Shown: positions 41,562-52,407, numbered from the stretch's first letter. The stretch: DNA of 64,000 bases from Chitinophagaceae bacterium (GCA_019745155.1 JAIETM010000001.1:62001-126000), one strand, 5' to 3'. Notes: a model not told the origin generated them from the sequence alone. A program made the numbers and translations.

Positions 41562-44500
41562 AGACAATATCGAGGCTATTCGTATTGCCTTAAACTGGTC
41601 AGCAGAAAAACAATTAACTGCTGACCAGATTTCTGCTTTAAAGAACTATGCAGGCTTTGGTGGATTAAAAGCCGTTCTGTTTCCGAATAGTTCTAAAGAA
41701 GAATGGAAAAAACTAAATGCTTCCAAAGAAGATTTAAAACTGCATCCGCAGATAATAGAGCTTCATCAGTTATTGCAACAGCAACTTACAGAGAAGGAAT
41801 ATAAACAGGCAATTGATTCAATCCGCAACAGTATCCTTACTGCTTTTTATACTCCTGATATAATTCCGCAAACAGTATTCAGTGTTTTAAATGAGAAAGG
41901 TATTGAACCTTCAGCGATGTATGAACCAAGCAGTGGTGCCGGTGTATTTATAACAGAAGCTAAGGCTGCATTTCCATCATTACAAACAATCAAGGCCGTA
42001 GAAAAAGATTTTTTAACCGGTAAAGTGTTGACAGCATTAAGCAGTTCGCTACCTGTTACTACTATAGTTCAAATTAAAGGCTTTGAAGAAACTACCGATT
42101 CGGAAAACAGCCAGTACGATTTAATCGCAAGCAATATTCCCTTTGGCAATTTTAAAGTCTATGATGAAAGCATACAGGAAAAAGAGCTAAAGGATAAAAT
42201 TCACAATTACTTTTTTGCAAAGGGGCTTGATAAACTAAAAGATGGTGGTCTGTTAGCCTATTTAACTACTGATGCCTTCCTCAATAGTCCGTCTAATCAA
42301 GTTGCCAGAGAATATCTTTTTACCCATTCTGAGTTCATTAGTCTTAATGTAATGCCGGATAACCTGATGAAGGAAACAGGTAACACTGAAGCTCCAAGCC
42401 ATTTATTGATTGTTCAAAAAAATCAAACCAAACAATCACTTTCGGAAGAAGAAAAACAGTTACTAAATACAGTTGAACAACAAAATGAATTTGGCAACTA
42501 TCACCTCAACCAATACATCGTTCTTCATCCTGAAATAATTCTCGGCAATCAGATAAAACCCGGTCAAGACCAGTACGGTAAAGCACATGAAACTATCTGG
42601 CAAACCGGCGACATTAATTCGATTGCGCCTGCATTAAGCAAAACTACCAGCGAAGGCTTTGATAAGAGATTTAATGGAGAAAATTTCAAACAAGTAATTA
42701 AACAAATTGAAAAGCCAAAAGGCAAGCAACTTACCTACAATGATATGCCGGAAAATAAACCCGACAATTCTTCTGTACAATTAGGTTTGTTTGATACGGG
42801 TTTTTCCAATACCATCAACCGGGCTGCAGCTTACATTAACCCGGCTGATGCAACCGTGGTGGATAAAAAAACAGCGAGGGTTTTAAACATCATCCGTACC
42901 AAAGACAAACCAGAGCATGAACTGATTGTATTGATGACGGCCAAATCAACAGCCTTCAAACAATATGTTTATAAGCTTTATTCCAACGCAGAGGAATTAC
43001 AGTTCTCTGCAAACTGGATGAATGCAGCTTTACTACAACATGAACTGGCTGGCTTAACCAATTCATTCAAAAAATATGACCAGCAATTTTATAACGATGG
43101 TGAAGCAGTGTTTCATGTTTCATTGGGAGAAGATGACAGGCTGGAAACATTGAAGAATATAAATCCCCTCTTTAAAGAAGGTACGCTGATTGTACATAAC
43201 AACAGGGTTGGCTTTGTTTCTTACCTGGCATCTGAAGATAACGAGCCTGTTTTTATGCCCAGCCTGCATGATAAAAAAGACCTTGGTTTTTATCAGCAAT
43301 ATACCAACATCAGGGATATGTATTTATCCCTTACAGAAAAGGAAAACACAGGTATTGCAGCAGATGAAAATTTGAGAAAAGATTTAAACGAAGGATATGA
43401 AGCATTGATTAAAGGATATGGACTACTAAACGCTGCTGCTAACCGGCAAAGGATTCTTAAAGATGAAGCATTTGGATTAACCATGCTTTCCTCAATCGAA
43501 CGAAAAGAAGGGGAACAGTTTATTAAGTCTGATATTCTTACTCAATCCTTATTACCGAAACAGGAAGTTTATACAACAGACAATCCTTTAGAAGCTCTGG
43601 CAAAAAGCCTGAATGATAAAGGCAAGGTGGATATGGAGTTTATTGCTGCAGCAACAGACAATACAGAACCTGAAACCATTGCCGCTCTGGGTAACCATAT
43701 TTACATTAATCCGGCTAATAATGAATGGGAAACAGCCGACCAGTTCTTAAGTGGTAATGTGGTAAGTAAGTTGCGAATTGCAACAGAAGTTGCTGAGAAG
43801 AATCCCGATAATCTGCAACTGCTAAAAAGCCTTACAGCACTTCAAAAAGTACAACCCGAAAAAATTCCATTTGAATTGCTTGATTTCAATTTGGGAGAAA
43901 GATGGATTCCGCTTGACTACTACAATCGTTTTGCTTCACACTTGTTTGAACTGAATACTGAAGTAAACTATTTTCCTTCTTTAGATACTTTCAAAGTAAA
44001 AGCAAAGCTCACCAAGGCCAAAATTAACCAGGAGTATGCTGTTACCACAAAAGCCGGTCGGCCAACTTATGGCGATGCCTTGTTGGAATATGCCTTAGAA
44101 AATACTACGCCGTTCTATACTTATGAAATAGAGATAGCTGGCAAAAGCATCCGTGTGCCGGATAGTGAAGCTATACAATTAGCACATCAAAAAATAGAAT
44201 CCATCCGCAACGGTTTTATTGACTGGCTGAAAGAATTACCAGATAGCGATAAGAAGGAGTTAGAAACATTATACAACGATACATTTAATTGCTATGTGCT
44301 GAGAGAGTATAATGGCAACCATTTGCAGTTTCCGGGGTTGGATAGAAAAAGATTGGCTATTGATGATTTGTACAGTTCACAAAAAAACTCCGTTTGGCGC
44401 ATTGTGCAAAACCGTGGAGCATTGATTGACCATGAAGTTGGTTTAGGAAAGACATTGACAATGGTGGTAGCTTCCCATGAAATGAAGCGGCTGAAGATTG

Positions 44501-47037
44501 TAAACAAGCCAATGATTCTTGCACTTAAAGCTAATGTGCGGCAAATTGCAGAAACATACAGAAAAGCATATCCCAATGCAAGGATACTGGCACCGGACGA
44601 AAATGATTTTACTCCTGCTAAAAGATTGCGGCTATTTCATGAAATAAAAAATAATAATTGGGATTGCATTATTCTCACTCATGACCAGTTTGGCAAAATT
44701 CCCCAAAGCCCTGAAATACAAAAGCAAATATTTGAAGCGGAGCTTGACAATGTAGAAAGGGATTTGCATACCATAAAAGAAATGGGTGGTGAAATTAGCA
44801 GGCGAATGTTGAAAGGTCTGGAAATACGCAAAACAAATCTTGGGGTTAAACTTCAGGAATTGAGAAAAAGTATTGAAGAAAAGAAAGATGCAGGTATTAA
44901 CTTTCGGGAACTGGGTATTGACCATTTATTTGTAGATGAAGCCCACAAGTATAAAAATCTTACTTACACTACACGACATGATAGAGTTGCTGGCTTGGGA
45001 AATAAAGAAGGAAGCCAGAAAGCATTAAATATGCTGTTTGCAGTTCGGGAACTGCAAACAAGATTTAATAGTGATTTATGTGTAACCTTTTTATCAGGCA
45101 CACCAATCAGTAACAGCCTTACAGAAATGTACTTGCTGTTTAAATACCTGCGGCCAAAAGAAATGGAACGGCAGCGTATTGAAAACTTTGATGCCTGGGC
45201 GGCAGTGTTTGCAAAGAAAACTACCGACTTTGAATTTTCGGTTACCAATGAAATCATTGCAAAGGAACGATTCAGGCATTTTATAAAAGTGCCGGAACTG
45301 GCCTTGTTCTATAATGAGATTACCGATTACAAAACAGCAAAGCATATCAATCTGGATAAGCCGGAGATTGATGAACAATTAATTAATATTCCACCCACAC
45401 CGGAACAACAGGAGTTTACAAAATTATTAATGCAGTTTGCTAAAACTGGGGATGGAGAATTAATCGGCAGGCCAAGATTAACGGATGAAGAAGATAAAGG
45501 CCGAATGTTGATTGCAACAAACTATGCTAAAAAAATGGCGGCCGATATGCGGTTGATTGATTCAGGTAAGTACAGCAACCATCCTAACAACAAAGTAAAT
45601 ATTTGTGCAAGAAAAGTAGCAGAGATATATGAGCAAAGTAAAGAACGCAAAGGAACTCAAATCATCTTCTGTGATATTGGTACACCTAAACTTAATGAGT
45701 TTAATATCTATGATGCCCTTAAAGAAAAACTTATTACTGATTTTAAAGTCTATGCTAATCATATCACTTTCATTCATGATTGGACGGATAAGCAAAAGCC
45801 GGAACTATTCCGTAAAATGAACAATGGTGAAATCCGCATTTTGCTGGGCAGTACGGAGAAAGCAGGCACAGGATTGAATGTTCAGGCCAAAGTTGTAGCT
45901 ATGCACCACCTCGATATCCCCTGGAAACCTTCTGAGTTAGAACAACGGGACGGCCGTGGCGCCAGGCAGGGGAATATAATTGCCAAAGAGTTTTACAATA
46001 ACAAAGTGAAGAATTTTATCTATGCTGTTGAGCAATCACTCGATAACTACAAATTCAATCTATTGAAGAATAAACAAACCTTTATCAGTCAGATGAAGAA
46101 TTGTGAACTAAATGTAAGAACCATTGACGAAGGAAGTATTGATGAAAAGAGTGGTATGAATTTCTCCGAATACATCGCCATACTTTCTGGTGATACTACG
46201 CTGCTGGAGAAATCAAAGATGGAAAAGAAGATTGCTGTTTTAGAAAGTTTACGCAATGCCCACCATAAAGAAATATTCCGGTCAAGGTTTAAATTAGAAA
46301 ACCTCCAGGAAGAAAAAGGTAAAACACTGCAAACTTTAGACAAGTTAAGTATGGATGAAAAGCAATACAAAAGTCAGTTACAGTATGATAAAGACGGAAT
46401 AAAAATTAACCCTGTTCATCTTGAAGGTCTAAATATTGCAGACGCAGAAACTATCGGCAACCATTTAATCCGGCTCTACACAGCCTGGAAACCTGATATT
46501 GGTGACGATGATAATAAAAAGATTGGAGAACTGTATGGCTTTGGTTTATTTATCCGCAGGCAAAAAGAAACTTATGAGGATAAAGGCCTGTTTGAATATA
46601 AATACAGTAATGTGTTTTATGCCGAGAGTAAACAAACCGGTATAAAATATTCATGGACCCAGGGGCATATTAATATTGATAATCCAAAGCTGGCTGCCCG
46701 GTATTTTTTAAATGCTATTGACCGGGTAGAAAGCTTGAAAGAAAAATATCAAAAAACATTACAGGAACTGGAACAGAATATTCCTATGCTGGAGAAAATT
46801 GTAGCCAAGCCATTTGATAAGGAAGATGAATTGGCACAGTTAAAGAAAGACGTCTCAAGATTGGAAAGGGAGATTACGCTGAAGATACAGGCAAATCAGA
46901 TTAAGCAGCATGAGGCCGTTGAAGCAGCAGTTGAAACTCCGGTAGTAAAGTTGGAAATTAAAACACAAAAAGATGAAAAATCCTTATTAGCAAAGAGAAA
47001 GGTTAGCGAAGGAAAAACAAAGAGCATTAGAATTTAG
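41533..47037 (+). CDS. Giant DNA methylase/SNF2-type helicase of the conjugative element
   Basis: 1834 residues. The N-terminal part has an N6-adenine methylase core: EPSSGAGVFI (motif I, about 134) and IASNIPFGNFKVYD (motif IV, NIPF in place of NPPF, about 195). The C-terminal half is an SF2/SNF2-like helicase: DHEVGLGKTLTMVVASHE (Walker A, about 965), FVDEAHKYKN (DEAH, about 1134), LSGTPISNSLTEM (III), LLGSTEKAGTGLNVQ (V) and LEQRDGRGARQGN (VI, about 1470). A coiled coil precedes the end. Such proteins are a fixture of Bacteroidota transfer regions; protection from host restriction or processing of transferred DNA has been suggested. The start overlaps the upstream gene. Confidence 0.85.
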   Translation: MSYNSQQKLKDNIEAIRIALNWSAEKQLTADQISALKNYAGFGGLKAVLFPNSSKEEWKKLNASKEDLKLHPQIIELHQLLQQQLTEKEYKQAIDSIRNSILTAFYTPDIIPQTVFSVLNEKGIEPSAMYEPSSGAGVFITEAKAAFPSLQTIKAVEKDFLTGKVLTALSSSLPVTTIVQIKGFEETTDSENSQYDLIASNIPFGNFKVYDESIQEKELKDKIHNYFFAKGLDKLKDGGLLAYLTTDAFLNSPSNQVAREYLFTHSEFISLNVMPDNLMKETGNTEAPSHLLIVQKNQTKQSLSEEEKQLLNTVEQQNEFGNYHLNQYIVLHPEIILGNQIKPGQDQYGKAHETIWQTGDINSIAPALSKTTSEGFDKRFNGENFKQVIKQIEKPKGKQLTYNDMPENKPDNSSVQLGLFDTGFSNTINRAAAYINPADATVVDKKTARVLNIIRTKDKPEHELIVLMTAKSTAFKQYVYKLYSNAEELQFSANWMNAALLQHELAGLTNSFKKYDQQFYNDGEAVFHVSLGEDDRLETLKNINPLFKEGTLIVHNNRVGFVSYLASEDNEPVFMPSLHDKKDLGFYQQYTNIRDMYLSLTEKENTGIAADENLRKDLNEGYEALIKGYGLLNAAANRQRILKDEAFGLTMLSSIERKEGEQFIKSDILTQSLLPKQEVYTTDNPLEALAKSLNDKGKVDMEFIAAATDNTEPETIAALGNHIYINPANNEWETADQFLSGNVVSKLRIATEVAEKNPDNLQLLKSLTALQKVQPEKIPFELLDFNLGERWIPLDYYNRFASHLFELNTEVNYFPSLDTFKVKAKLTKAKINQEYAVTTKAGRPTYGDALLEYALENTTPFYTYEIEIAGKSIRVPDSEAIQLAHQKIESIRNGFIDWLKELPDSDKKELETLYNDTFNCYVLREYNGNHLQFPGLDRKRLAIDDLYSSQKNSVWRIVQNRGALIDHEVGLGKTLTMVVASHEMKRLKIVNKPMILALKANVRQIAETYRKAYPNARILAPDENDFTPAKRLRLFHEIKNNNWDCIILTHDQFGKIPQSPEIQKQIFEAELDNVERDLHTIKEMGGEISRRMLKGLEIRKTNLGVKLQELRKSIEEKKDAGINFRELGIDHLFVDEAHKYKNLTYTTRHDRVAGLGNKEGSQKALNMLFAVRELQTRFNSDLCVTFLSGTPISNSLTEMYLLFKYLRPKEMERQRIENFDAWAAVFAKKTTDFEFSVTNEIIAKERFRHFIKVPELALFYNEITDYKTAKHINLDKPEIDEQLINIPPTPEQQEFTKLLMQFAKTGDGELIGRPRLTDEEDKGRMLIATNYAKKMAADMRLIDSGKYSNHPNNKVNICARKVAEIYEQSKERKGTQIIFCDIGTPKLNEFNIYDALKEKLITDFKVYANHITFIHDWTDKQKPELFRKMNNGEIRILLGSTEKAGTGLNVQAKVVAMHHLDIPWKPSELEQRDGRGARQGNIIAKEFYNNKVKNFIYAVEQSLDNYKFNLLKNKQTFISQMKNCELNVRTIDEGSIDEKSGMNFSEYIAILSGDTTLLEKSKMEKKIAVLESLRNAHHKEIFRSRFKLENLQEEKGKTLQTLDKLSMDEKQYKSQLQYDKDGIKINPVHLEGLNIADAETIGNHLIRLYTAWKPDIGDDDNKKIGELYGFGLFIRRQKETYEDKGLFEYKYSNVFYAESKQTGIKYSWTQGHINIDNPKLAARYFLNAIDRVESLKEKYQKTLQELEQNIPMLEKIVAKPFDKEDELAQLKKDVSRLEREITLKIQANQIKQHEAVEAAVETPVVKLEIKTQKDEKSLLAKRKVSEGKTKSIRI

Positions 47038-47227
47038 ATGCTGCATTATCTTTATGCTGAATAAGTTTGCCTTTATATAATTTATAATCTGTCATATTGA
47101 GTGAAATTATGCTTTTCGAAAACAGCTTCAATTTCCTGCTGTGTCAGCGTTTTAGCTTTAGAGCTTAACAACTTATCAGATAAGCTGATTACAACTGTCC
47201 AAAACTGCTCACTTCTTAAAATCTCTG

Positions 47228-47710
47228 TTATTGAAATAATTGTTTCTTGTATATATGCTTTACTATGGTTTTGTCAATTATTGAAAGTACATAATCAGCC
47301 GCTTCAATCCCTTCAGCATCCGGGTCTTTAATACCAACTTCCATATTGCCGATGTAGTCAATGCCAAATTTATATATAGCTTCTGTAACAGGCCCTGCAA
47401 TTAGTGTATTGCATATTTTTAAACAAGCCTGCGGAGTTCTTGCTCTGACAGTTTTTGAAAGTGAATTAAAAAATGCAGGGTCTTTCTTTGCATTTAAAAT
47501 CCCCGCAATTAATAAATTGTCTGCACCATAATCAAACCTTGTGATACCGCTGCCAGGGTCGGAAGTTATTAATGAAATGCTTTTAACCTCAAATCCTGAG
47601 TAAAATCCTAATACCGCATGTCCGGCTTCATGGTAAACACCAATTTTATAAAGCTTCTCTACCATACTATCTTTCTTAAATATTGAAAGCAATATGCCAA
47701 TAATCTTCAT
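47228..47710 (-). CDS. Small HEXXH metalloprotease-like protein
   Basis: 160 residues with the zinc motif YHEAGHAVLGFYSG (about 28-41), as in the FtsH (M41) protease domain, then TLIAGPVTEAIYKFG (about 105-119), which matches the 'GG.AAE' helix of that family loosely. It lacks the AAA domain and membrane helices. It lies on the opposite strand between the methylase and traF, an accessory insertion in the operon. The role is unknown; cleavage of element or host proteins is possible. Gaps on either side (47038-47227, 47711-47891) hold nothing else supported. Confidence 0.75.
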   Translation of the reverse strand: MKIIGILLSIFKKDSMVEKLYKIGVYHEAGHAVLGFYSGFEVKSISLITSDPGSGITRFDYGADNLLIAGILNAKKDPAFFNSLSKTVRARTPQACLKICNTLIAGPVTEAIYKFGIDYIGNMEVGIKDPDAEGIEAADYVLSIIDKTIVKHIYKKQLFQ

Positions 47711-47891
47711 TGTGTAACAGCAGTTTTATTTGAAATGAACAGGTAAGATATAGGATTTGTTAAAGAAACAAACAACAGCCATGATTCAAAAGTAAAACTC
47801 ATAAAGAAAAGCTATGAGGTTGTACTACCTCTCTTACTCCATGAATTGTGCATTTGGAAAACTATTTGCTGCATTTGTTCTTTAAATAGTT

Positions 47892-48227
47892 ATGTCCTCC
47901 TCCGTCTATCAAATCAACAAAGGCATCAACCGCAGCATTGAGTTCAAAGGGCTCAAAGCTCAATATATCTGGTACCTGGGCGGCGGTTTAGTGGTGTTGC
48001 TGATACTATTTGCAATACTCTATATCAGCGGCCTGGGTATCTTCTTTTGTCTGCCATTCATTGCTATACTTACTACTGCCTTATTTATGCGTATCTATAA
48101 ACTAAGCCGCACTTATGGGGAGCATGGCATGATGAAAAAGATTGCCCGGCGTTCTGTGCCGGATGTGATAAAGAGCTATTCAAAAGTGAAACTGAAAAAG
48201 ATGTTGCTGAATGAAAAACCTGAATGA
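47892..48227 (+). CDS. traF: Conjugative transposon protein TraF (DUF4133)
   Basis: 111 residues: VYQINKGINRSIEFKGLKAQ start and two adjacent transmembrane helices (YIWYLGGGLVVLLILFAILY; IFFCLPFIAILTTALFMRIY), then a basic tail. This is the DUF4133 pattern of CTnDOT TraF, a VirB3-like inner-membrane component. It overlaps the traG start by 17 bp. Confidence 0.92.
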   Translation: MSSSVYQINKGINRSIEFKGLKAQYIWYLGGGLVVLLILFAILYISGLGIFFCLPFIAILTTALFMRIYKLSRTYGEHGMMKKIARRSVPDVIKSYSKVKLKKMLLNEKPE

Positions 48228-50655
48228 GATATTGCCTGTATATGCGATTGAGCACAATGCCATCCTTTCTAAAATGGGTGATGTAACAGTTGTATTTGAA
48301 GTGCAGTTGCCAGAACTGTTCACCATGAGTAATGATGATTATGAAGCATTCCATCATGCCTGGATTAAAGCGATAAAAGTATTGCCTGTTAATAGTGTGT
48401 TGCACAAACAGGATTGGTTTACCCAAGCAAAATATAAACCTGCTTTTGTACAGGAAGACAATAGTTTTCTTACAAGAAGCAGTGACCGTTTCTTTAACGA
48501 ACGGCCTTACTTAGACCATCGCTGCTACATCATGCTTACAAAGAAACCAGCAAATAGAAAGTCAGGTTCTTCTATTTTCAGCAGCCTGCTCCGCAGAACA
48601 ATTGTGCCGGAAGAAACATTGAAGCCGAAACACTTTCATGATTTTATGAACCATGTTGGGCAGTTTCAAAAGATATTAACCGACAGTGGTTTTGTAAGCA
48701 TGAAGCAAATTGAGAATAACTCACTGGCTGATTCTATACTACATTATCTCAACTTAGGCAATGACTCAGTTCTGCTAAGAGATATTGAATTTAAACCCGA
48801 GTGGAAAATTGGTGAAAACCATTGCCAGCTTTATACAATGGCTGATGCTGAGTTTGTACCTGCTCTTTGTGGTTCACGGATTAACTACGACAAATACTCT
48901 ACTGATAAAACAAAATTCAGTGTAGGCTTTGCATCACCCATCGGGCAGTTGCTTTCCTGCAATCATATCTACAACCAATATGTATTTATCGAGGATGTAC
49001 AGAAAACAATGCAGAAGCTGGAGAGTAAAAGACTGCGACTGCAATCACTTTCTGCGTACAGCAGGGAAAATGCTATAAGCAAACAGGCCACAGATGATTT
49101 TCTGAATGAAGCCATTAGTGAACAACGGCTTCCTGTTAAAGCTCATTTTAATATTCTGGCATGGACAGACAACAGGGATGAATTAAAGAACATCCGTAAT
49201 CTCTGTTCATCGGCACTTACACAAATGGATGCTACACCCAAATTGGAAACCGAAGGCTCAGCTCAAATCTTTTGGGCAGGTATTCCCGGTAATGCTGCGG
49301 ACTTTCCTATGAATGATACATTCGATACGTTTAGTCCCCAGGCTTGCTGTTTCTTCAACCTGGAAACAAACTATCGGTCATCTTTGAGCCCTGTAGGAAT
49401 TCGTCTTGGAGACCGGCTTACAGGCAAGCCCTTGCATGTCGATATTTCGGATGAACCAATGGATAAAGGCATTTGCACCAATAGGAATAAATTCATTTTG
49501 GGGCCATCCGGCAGCGGAAAATCTTTCTTTACCAACCACATGGTGAGGAGCTACTACGAAAAAGGCACACATATTGTGCTGGTGGATGTGGGCCATTCCT
49601 ACAAAGGCTTGTGCGATATGGTGAATGGTTATTATTTCACCTATTCTGAAACCAAACCAATAAAGTTCAATCCGTTTTATATTGCTGAAGGCGACATACT
49701 GGACACTGAGAAAAAGGAAAGCATCAAGACATTGTTATTAGCTCTTTGGAAAAAAGATAATGAAACTTTTAACCGCAGCGAATATGTAGCCCTTTCAAAT
49801 GCTTTGCAATTATATTTTGAAAAGGTAGAAAGCGATAAAAGCTTGTTTCCCTGCTTTGATAGCTTCTATGAATTTTTGAAAGATGATTTTGTAGCGGTAC
49901 TGAAAGGCGATAATGTAAAGGATAAAGATTTTGATGTGTCCAATTTTCTGTATGTGCTTCGGCCATATTATAAAGGCGGTGAGTTTGATTACCTGCTGAA
50001 TGCAAAAGAAAACCTGGATTTACTGCAGCAGCGGTTTATAGTATTTGAACTGGATAATATCAAAGACCATCCGATTTTGTTCCCGGTCGTAACTATCATC
50101 ATTATGGAAGTGTTTATTTCCAAAATGAGAAAGTTGAAAGGCATTCGTAAAATGATATTGATTGAAGAAGCATGGAAGGCAATAGCAAAAGAAGGCATGG
50201 CTGAGTATATTAAGTACCTGTTTAAAACGGTGAGAAAGTTCTTTGGTGAAGCGATTGTGGTAACGCAGGAAGTGGAAGATATTATTTCATCGCCGGTGGT
50301 AAAGCAAGCCATTATTAATAACAGCGATTGTAAAATATTATTAGACCAAAGCAAGTATCAAAACAAATTCGACCAGATACAGGAATTGCTTGGGCTGACA
50401 GAAAAAGAAAAGGCATTGGTTTTGTCCATCAACAAAGCCAATGACCCGACCAAAAAATATAAAGAAGTCTTTATTTCTCTTGGTGGGGTGTTGAGCAAAG
50501 TTTATCGTACAGAAGTATCGCCGGAAGAGTACCTGGCTTATACAACAGAGGAAAAGGAAAAAGTGAAAGTACAGGCTTATGCTGCTAAGTTTGGCAGGGA
50601 TATTGAAAAAGGGATTAAGGCTTTAGCCGACGAGATTATTCACTCCAAAAACTGA
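48211..50655 (+). CDS. traG: Conjugation ATPase TraG (VirB4-like)
   Basis: 814 residues. Walker A is FILGPSGSGKSFFTNHMVRS (about 430), and Walker B/arginine region MILIEEAWKAIAKEGMAEYI (about 645) followed by VVTQEVEDIISSPVVKQAII. The order and length match VirB4/TraG ATPases that energise pilus assembly and substrate transfer at the inner membrane. Start overlaps traF. Confidence 0.95.
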   Translation: MKNLNEILPVYAIEHNAILSKMGDVTVVFEVQLPELFTMSNDDYEAFHHAWIKAIKVLPVNSVLHKQDWFTQAKYKPAFVQEDNSFLTRSSDRFFNERPYLDHRCYIMLTKKPANRKSGSSIFSSLLRRTIVPEETLKPKHFHDFMNHVGQFQKILTDSGFVSMKQIENNSLADSILHYLNLGNDSVLLRDIEFKPEWKIGENHCQLYTMADAEFVPALCGSRINYDKYSTDKTKFSVGFASPIGQLLSCNHIYNQYVFIEDVQKTMQKLESKRLRLQSLSAYSRENAISKQATDDFLNEAISEQRLPVKAHFNILAWTDNRDELKNIRNLCSSALTQMDATPKLETEGSAQIFWAGIPGNAADFPMNDTFDTFSPQACCFFNLETNYRSSLSPVGIRLGDRLTGKPLHVDISDEPMDKGICTNRNKFILGPSGSGKSFFTNHMVRSYYEKGTHIVLVDVGHSYKGLCDMVNGYYFTYSETKPIKFNPFYIAEGDILDTEKKESIKTLLLALWKKDNETFNRSEYVALSNALQLYFEKVESDKSLFPCFDSFYEFLKDDFVAVLKGDNVKDKDFDVSNFLYVLRPYYKGGEFDYLLNAKENLDLLQQRFIVFELDNIKDHPILFPVVTIIIMEVFISKMRKLKGIRKMILIEEAWKAIAKEGMAEYIKYLFKTVRKFFGEAIVVTQEVEDIISSPVVKQAIINNSDCKILLDQSKYQNKFDQIQELLGLTEKEKALVLSINKANDPTKKYKEVFISLGGVLSKVYRTEVSPEEYLAYTTEEKEKVKVQAYAAKFGRDIEKGIKALADEIIHSKN

Positions 50656-50659
50656 TAGT

Positions 50660-51040
50660 ATGAAAACAGCAATGCTTATCATTTCAGCAGCATTAATTAT
50701 CTCCGGCTGCGGTACAAGTGGCAAAGATGAAATTATGGAATTTATACCCGGTACTTATATAAGGGCTGGGCAAAATGAGTTTGGAAAAGAGTTTGATACC
50801 CTCGTTATCTCCGTCCAAAATCTGGCTGCAAAAGAGTTTAAAATTCAAAACCGTTGGCATTATATCCGGCAGGTTGAAGGTGAAGCCAATGTTCCTGAAT
50901 ATAAGGTGAAGGAAACATCAGGGATTTACAACACTGAAACGAAATTGCTGGAAGAAGCAGAAACCTTAGACCATTATTCTTTTGATGTGAAAGAAAAAGT
51001 TTTGTTTGATGGAACTAATAAGTTTAAAAAAATAAAATAG
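50660..51040 (+). CDS. Putative lipoprotein of the transfer region
   Basis: 126 residues with a lipoprotein signal (MKTAMLIISAALIISGC; Cys 17) and a beta-rich mature part (IPGTYIRAGQNEFGKEFDTL, KVKETSGIYNTETKLLEEAE). It is 4 bp after traG and 6 bp before traI, in the place of small lipoproteins in other Bacteroidota transfer regions. Possible VirB7-like or exclusion role, not shown by the sequence. Confidence 0.75.
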   Translation: MKTAMLIISAALIISGCGTSGKDEIMEFIPGTYIRAGQNEFGKEFDTLVISVQNLAAKEFKIQNRWHYIRQVEGEANVPEYKVKETSGIYNTETKLLEEAETLDHYSFDVKEKVLFDGTNKFKKIK

Positions 51041-51046
51041 CATGTT

Positions 51047-51727
51047 ATGAAAAAGATATTGGCAGTAGTGGGATTGAGTATGTGCTGTATGTTTTTGCCA
51101 ATACAGGAAACCAAGGCACAAATTCCCATTGTGGACATCATTAAAGCGGCAGTAAAAAAAGTTATTAAGGCGATTGACCTGCAAATGCAGCGGCTTCAGA
51201 ACAAAACCATCTGGCTACAGAATGCCCAAAAAACACTGGAAAATAAAATGAGCCAGTTGAAGTTGAATGAGATTAAAGACTGGGTGGAAAAACAACGAAA
51301 GCTTTATGATGACTATTTCCAGGAATTATGGAAAGTAAAAGCTGCCCTGGCTTATTATAACCGGGTGAAAGATATTATTGAACGCCAGGTGCAAATGGTA
51401 AATGAATATAAGGGCGCCTGGGCTTTATTCAAACAGGATAAAAATTTTACTGCCGAAGAACTGGATTATATATACAATATCTACTCCGGCATGATGGATG
51501 AAAGCCTGAAAAGCATTGACCAGTTGTTTTTGGTGGTGAATGCTTTTGCTACACAAATGAGCGATGCTAAACGGTTGGAAATTATTAATACCGTTTCAGA
51601 TAACCTGGAGCAACAGTATGTTGATTTAAAAGATTTCAATAATCAGAATAAGATGTTGAGTATCCAACGGGCCAGTGAACGGGGTGAGATTGAGTATGTG
51701 AAAAGGCTATATGGTATCAGCCGTTAA
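51047..51727 (+). CDS. traI: Conjugative transposon protein TraI (DUF4141-like)
   Basis: 226 residues with a signal peptide (MKKILAVVGLSMCCMFLPIQ, then ETKAQ) and helical coiled-coil body (LQNAQKTLENKMSQLKLNEI), like VirB5/TrbJ periplasmic proteins. The second half, KNFTAEELDYIYNIYSGMMD and ENQQYVDL-like region ending GEIEYVKRLYGISR, is related to the two following genes. A role in pilus tip or channel assembly is inferred from the family. Confidence 0.8.
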   Translation: MKKILAVVGLSMCCMFLPIQETKAQIPIVDIIKAAVKKVIKAIDLQMQRLQNKTIWLQNAQKTLENKMSQLKLNEIKDWVEKQRKLYDDYFQELWKVKAALAYYNRVKDIIERQVQMVNEYKGAWALFKQDKNFTAEELDYIYNIYSGMMDESLKSIDQLFLVVNAFATQMSDAKRLEIINTVSDNLEQQYVDLKDFNNQNKMLSIQRASERGEIEYVKRLYGISR

Positions 51728-51762
51728 CTGGAACAATATTGTGAAGAACGAAAATGTGAAGT

Positions 51763-52407
51763 ATGAAAAGAATATTGCTATTGGCAACAGTAGGTCTGTT
51801 TGCCTTTCACTCATCAAGTGCCCAAACCACAGATGAATGGCTCAATCAAAAAGCTACACAAAAGAAATACCTGTTGCAACAAATTGCAGCCTTACAGGTT
51901 TATATCGGCTATGCAAAAAAAGGGTACAATATTGTAAGCGGTGGAGTTAATACCATCCGAAACATTAAAAATGGAGACTTTAACCTGCACCGGGACTTCT
52001 TTAACAGGCTCAAAAATGTAAACCCTGCCATACGCCGGTATGCAAAGGTGGCGGATATCATTGCTTACCAGGTAAAAATCATCAAACAGACAAAAATCAC
52101 TATTCAGCAAATCAGGGAAACAAAACAATTTACTGAAGCGGAGTTGGACTATTGCAAAATGGTATTTGATAATCTTTTGGACGAATGCATGAAAACGGCA
52201 GAAGAATTAATTCTGGTAACAACATCGGGTAAATTAGAAATGAAAGATGATGAAAGACTGAAACGAATTGACAGGTTATATGCTGATGCACAGGATAAAT
52301 ATTCCTTTGCCTGCTCCTTTAGTGAAGATATGGGTTTGCTGGCTGTACAACGTTTGGGAGAGCAGATGGAAATCAACCGTTCTAAAATAATAAATGGAAT
52401 AAAATGA
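51763..52407 (+). CDS. TraI-related periplasmic protein, paralog 1
   Basis: 214 residues with a signal peptide (MKRILLLATVGLFAFHSSSA). The repeated-pattern middle (GYAKKGYNIVSGGVNTIRNI, KNVNPAIRRYAKVADIIAYQ) is closely similar to the next gene, and the end (TEAELDYCKMVFDNLLDECM, FSEDMGLLAVQRLGEQMEIN) is related to TraI. It overlaps the next gene by 4 bp (ATGA). In other elements these are annotated as hypothetical or TerB-like. Role unknown, likely part of the transfer envelope complex. Confidence 0.75.
   Translation: MKRILLLATVGLFAFHSSSAQTTDEWLNQKATQKKYLLQQIAALQVYIGYAKKGYNIVSGGVNTIRNIKNGDFNLHRDFFNRLKNVNPAIRRYAKVADIIAYQVKIIKQTKITIQQIRETKQFTEAELDYCKMVFDNLLDECMKTAEELILVTTSGKLEMKDDERLKRIDRLYADAQDKYSFACSFSEDMGLLAVQRLGEQMEINRSKIINGIK

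Noticed and set aside
47101-47331. Plus-strand frame after the methylase gene
   Set aside because: It overlaps the HEXXH gene on the other strand and shows no recognisable pattern.
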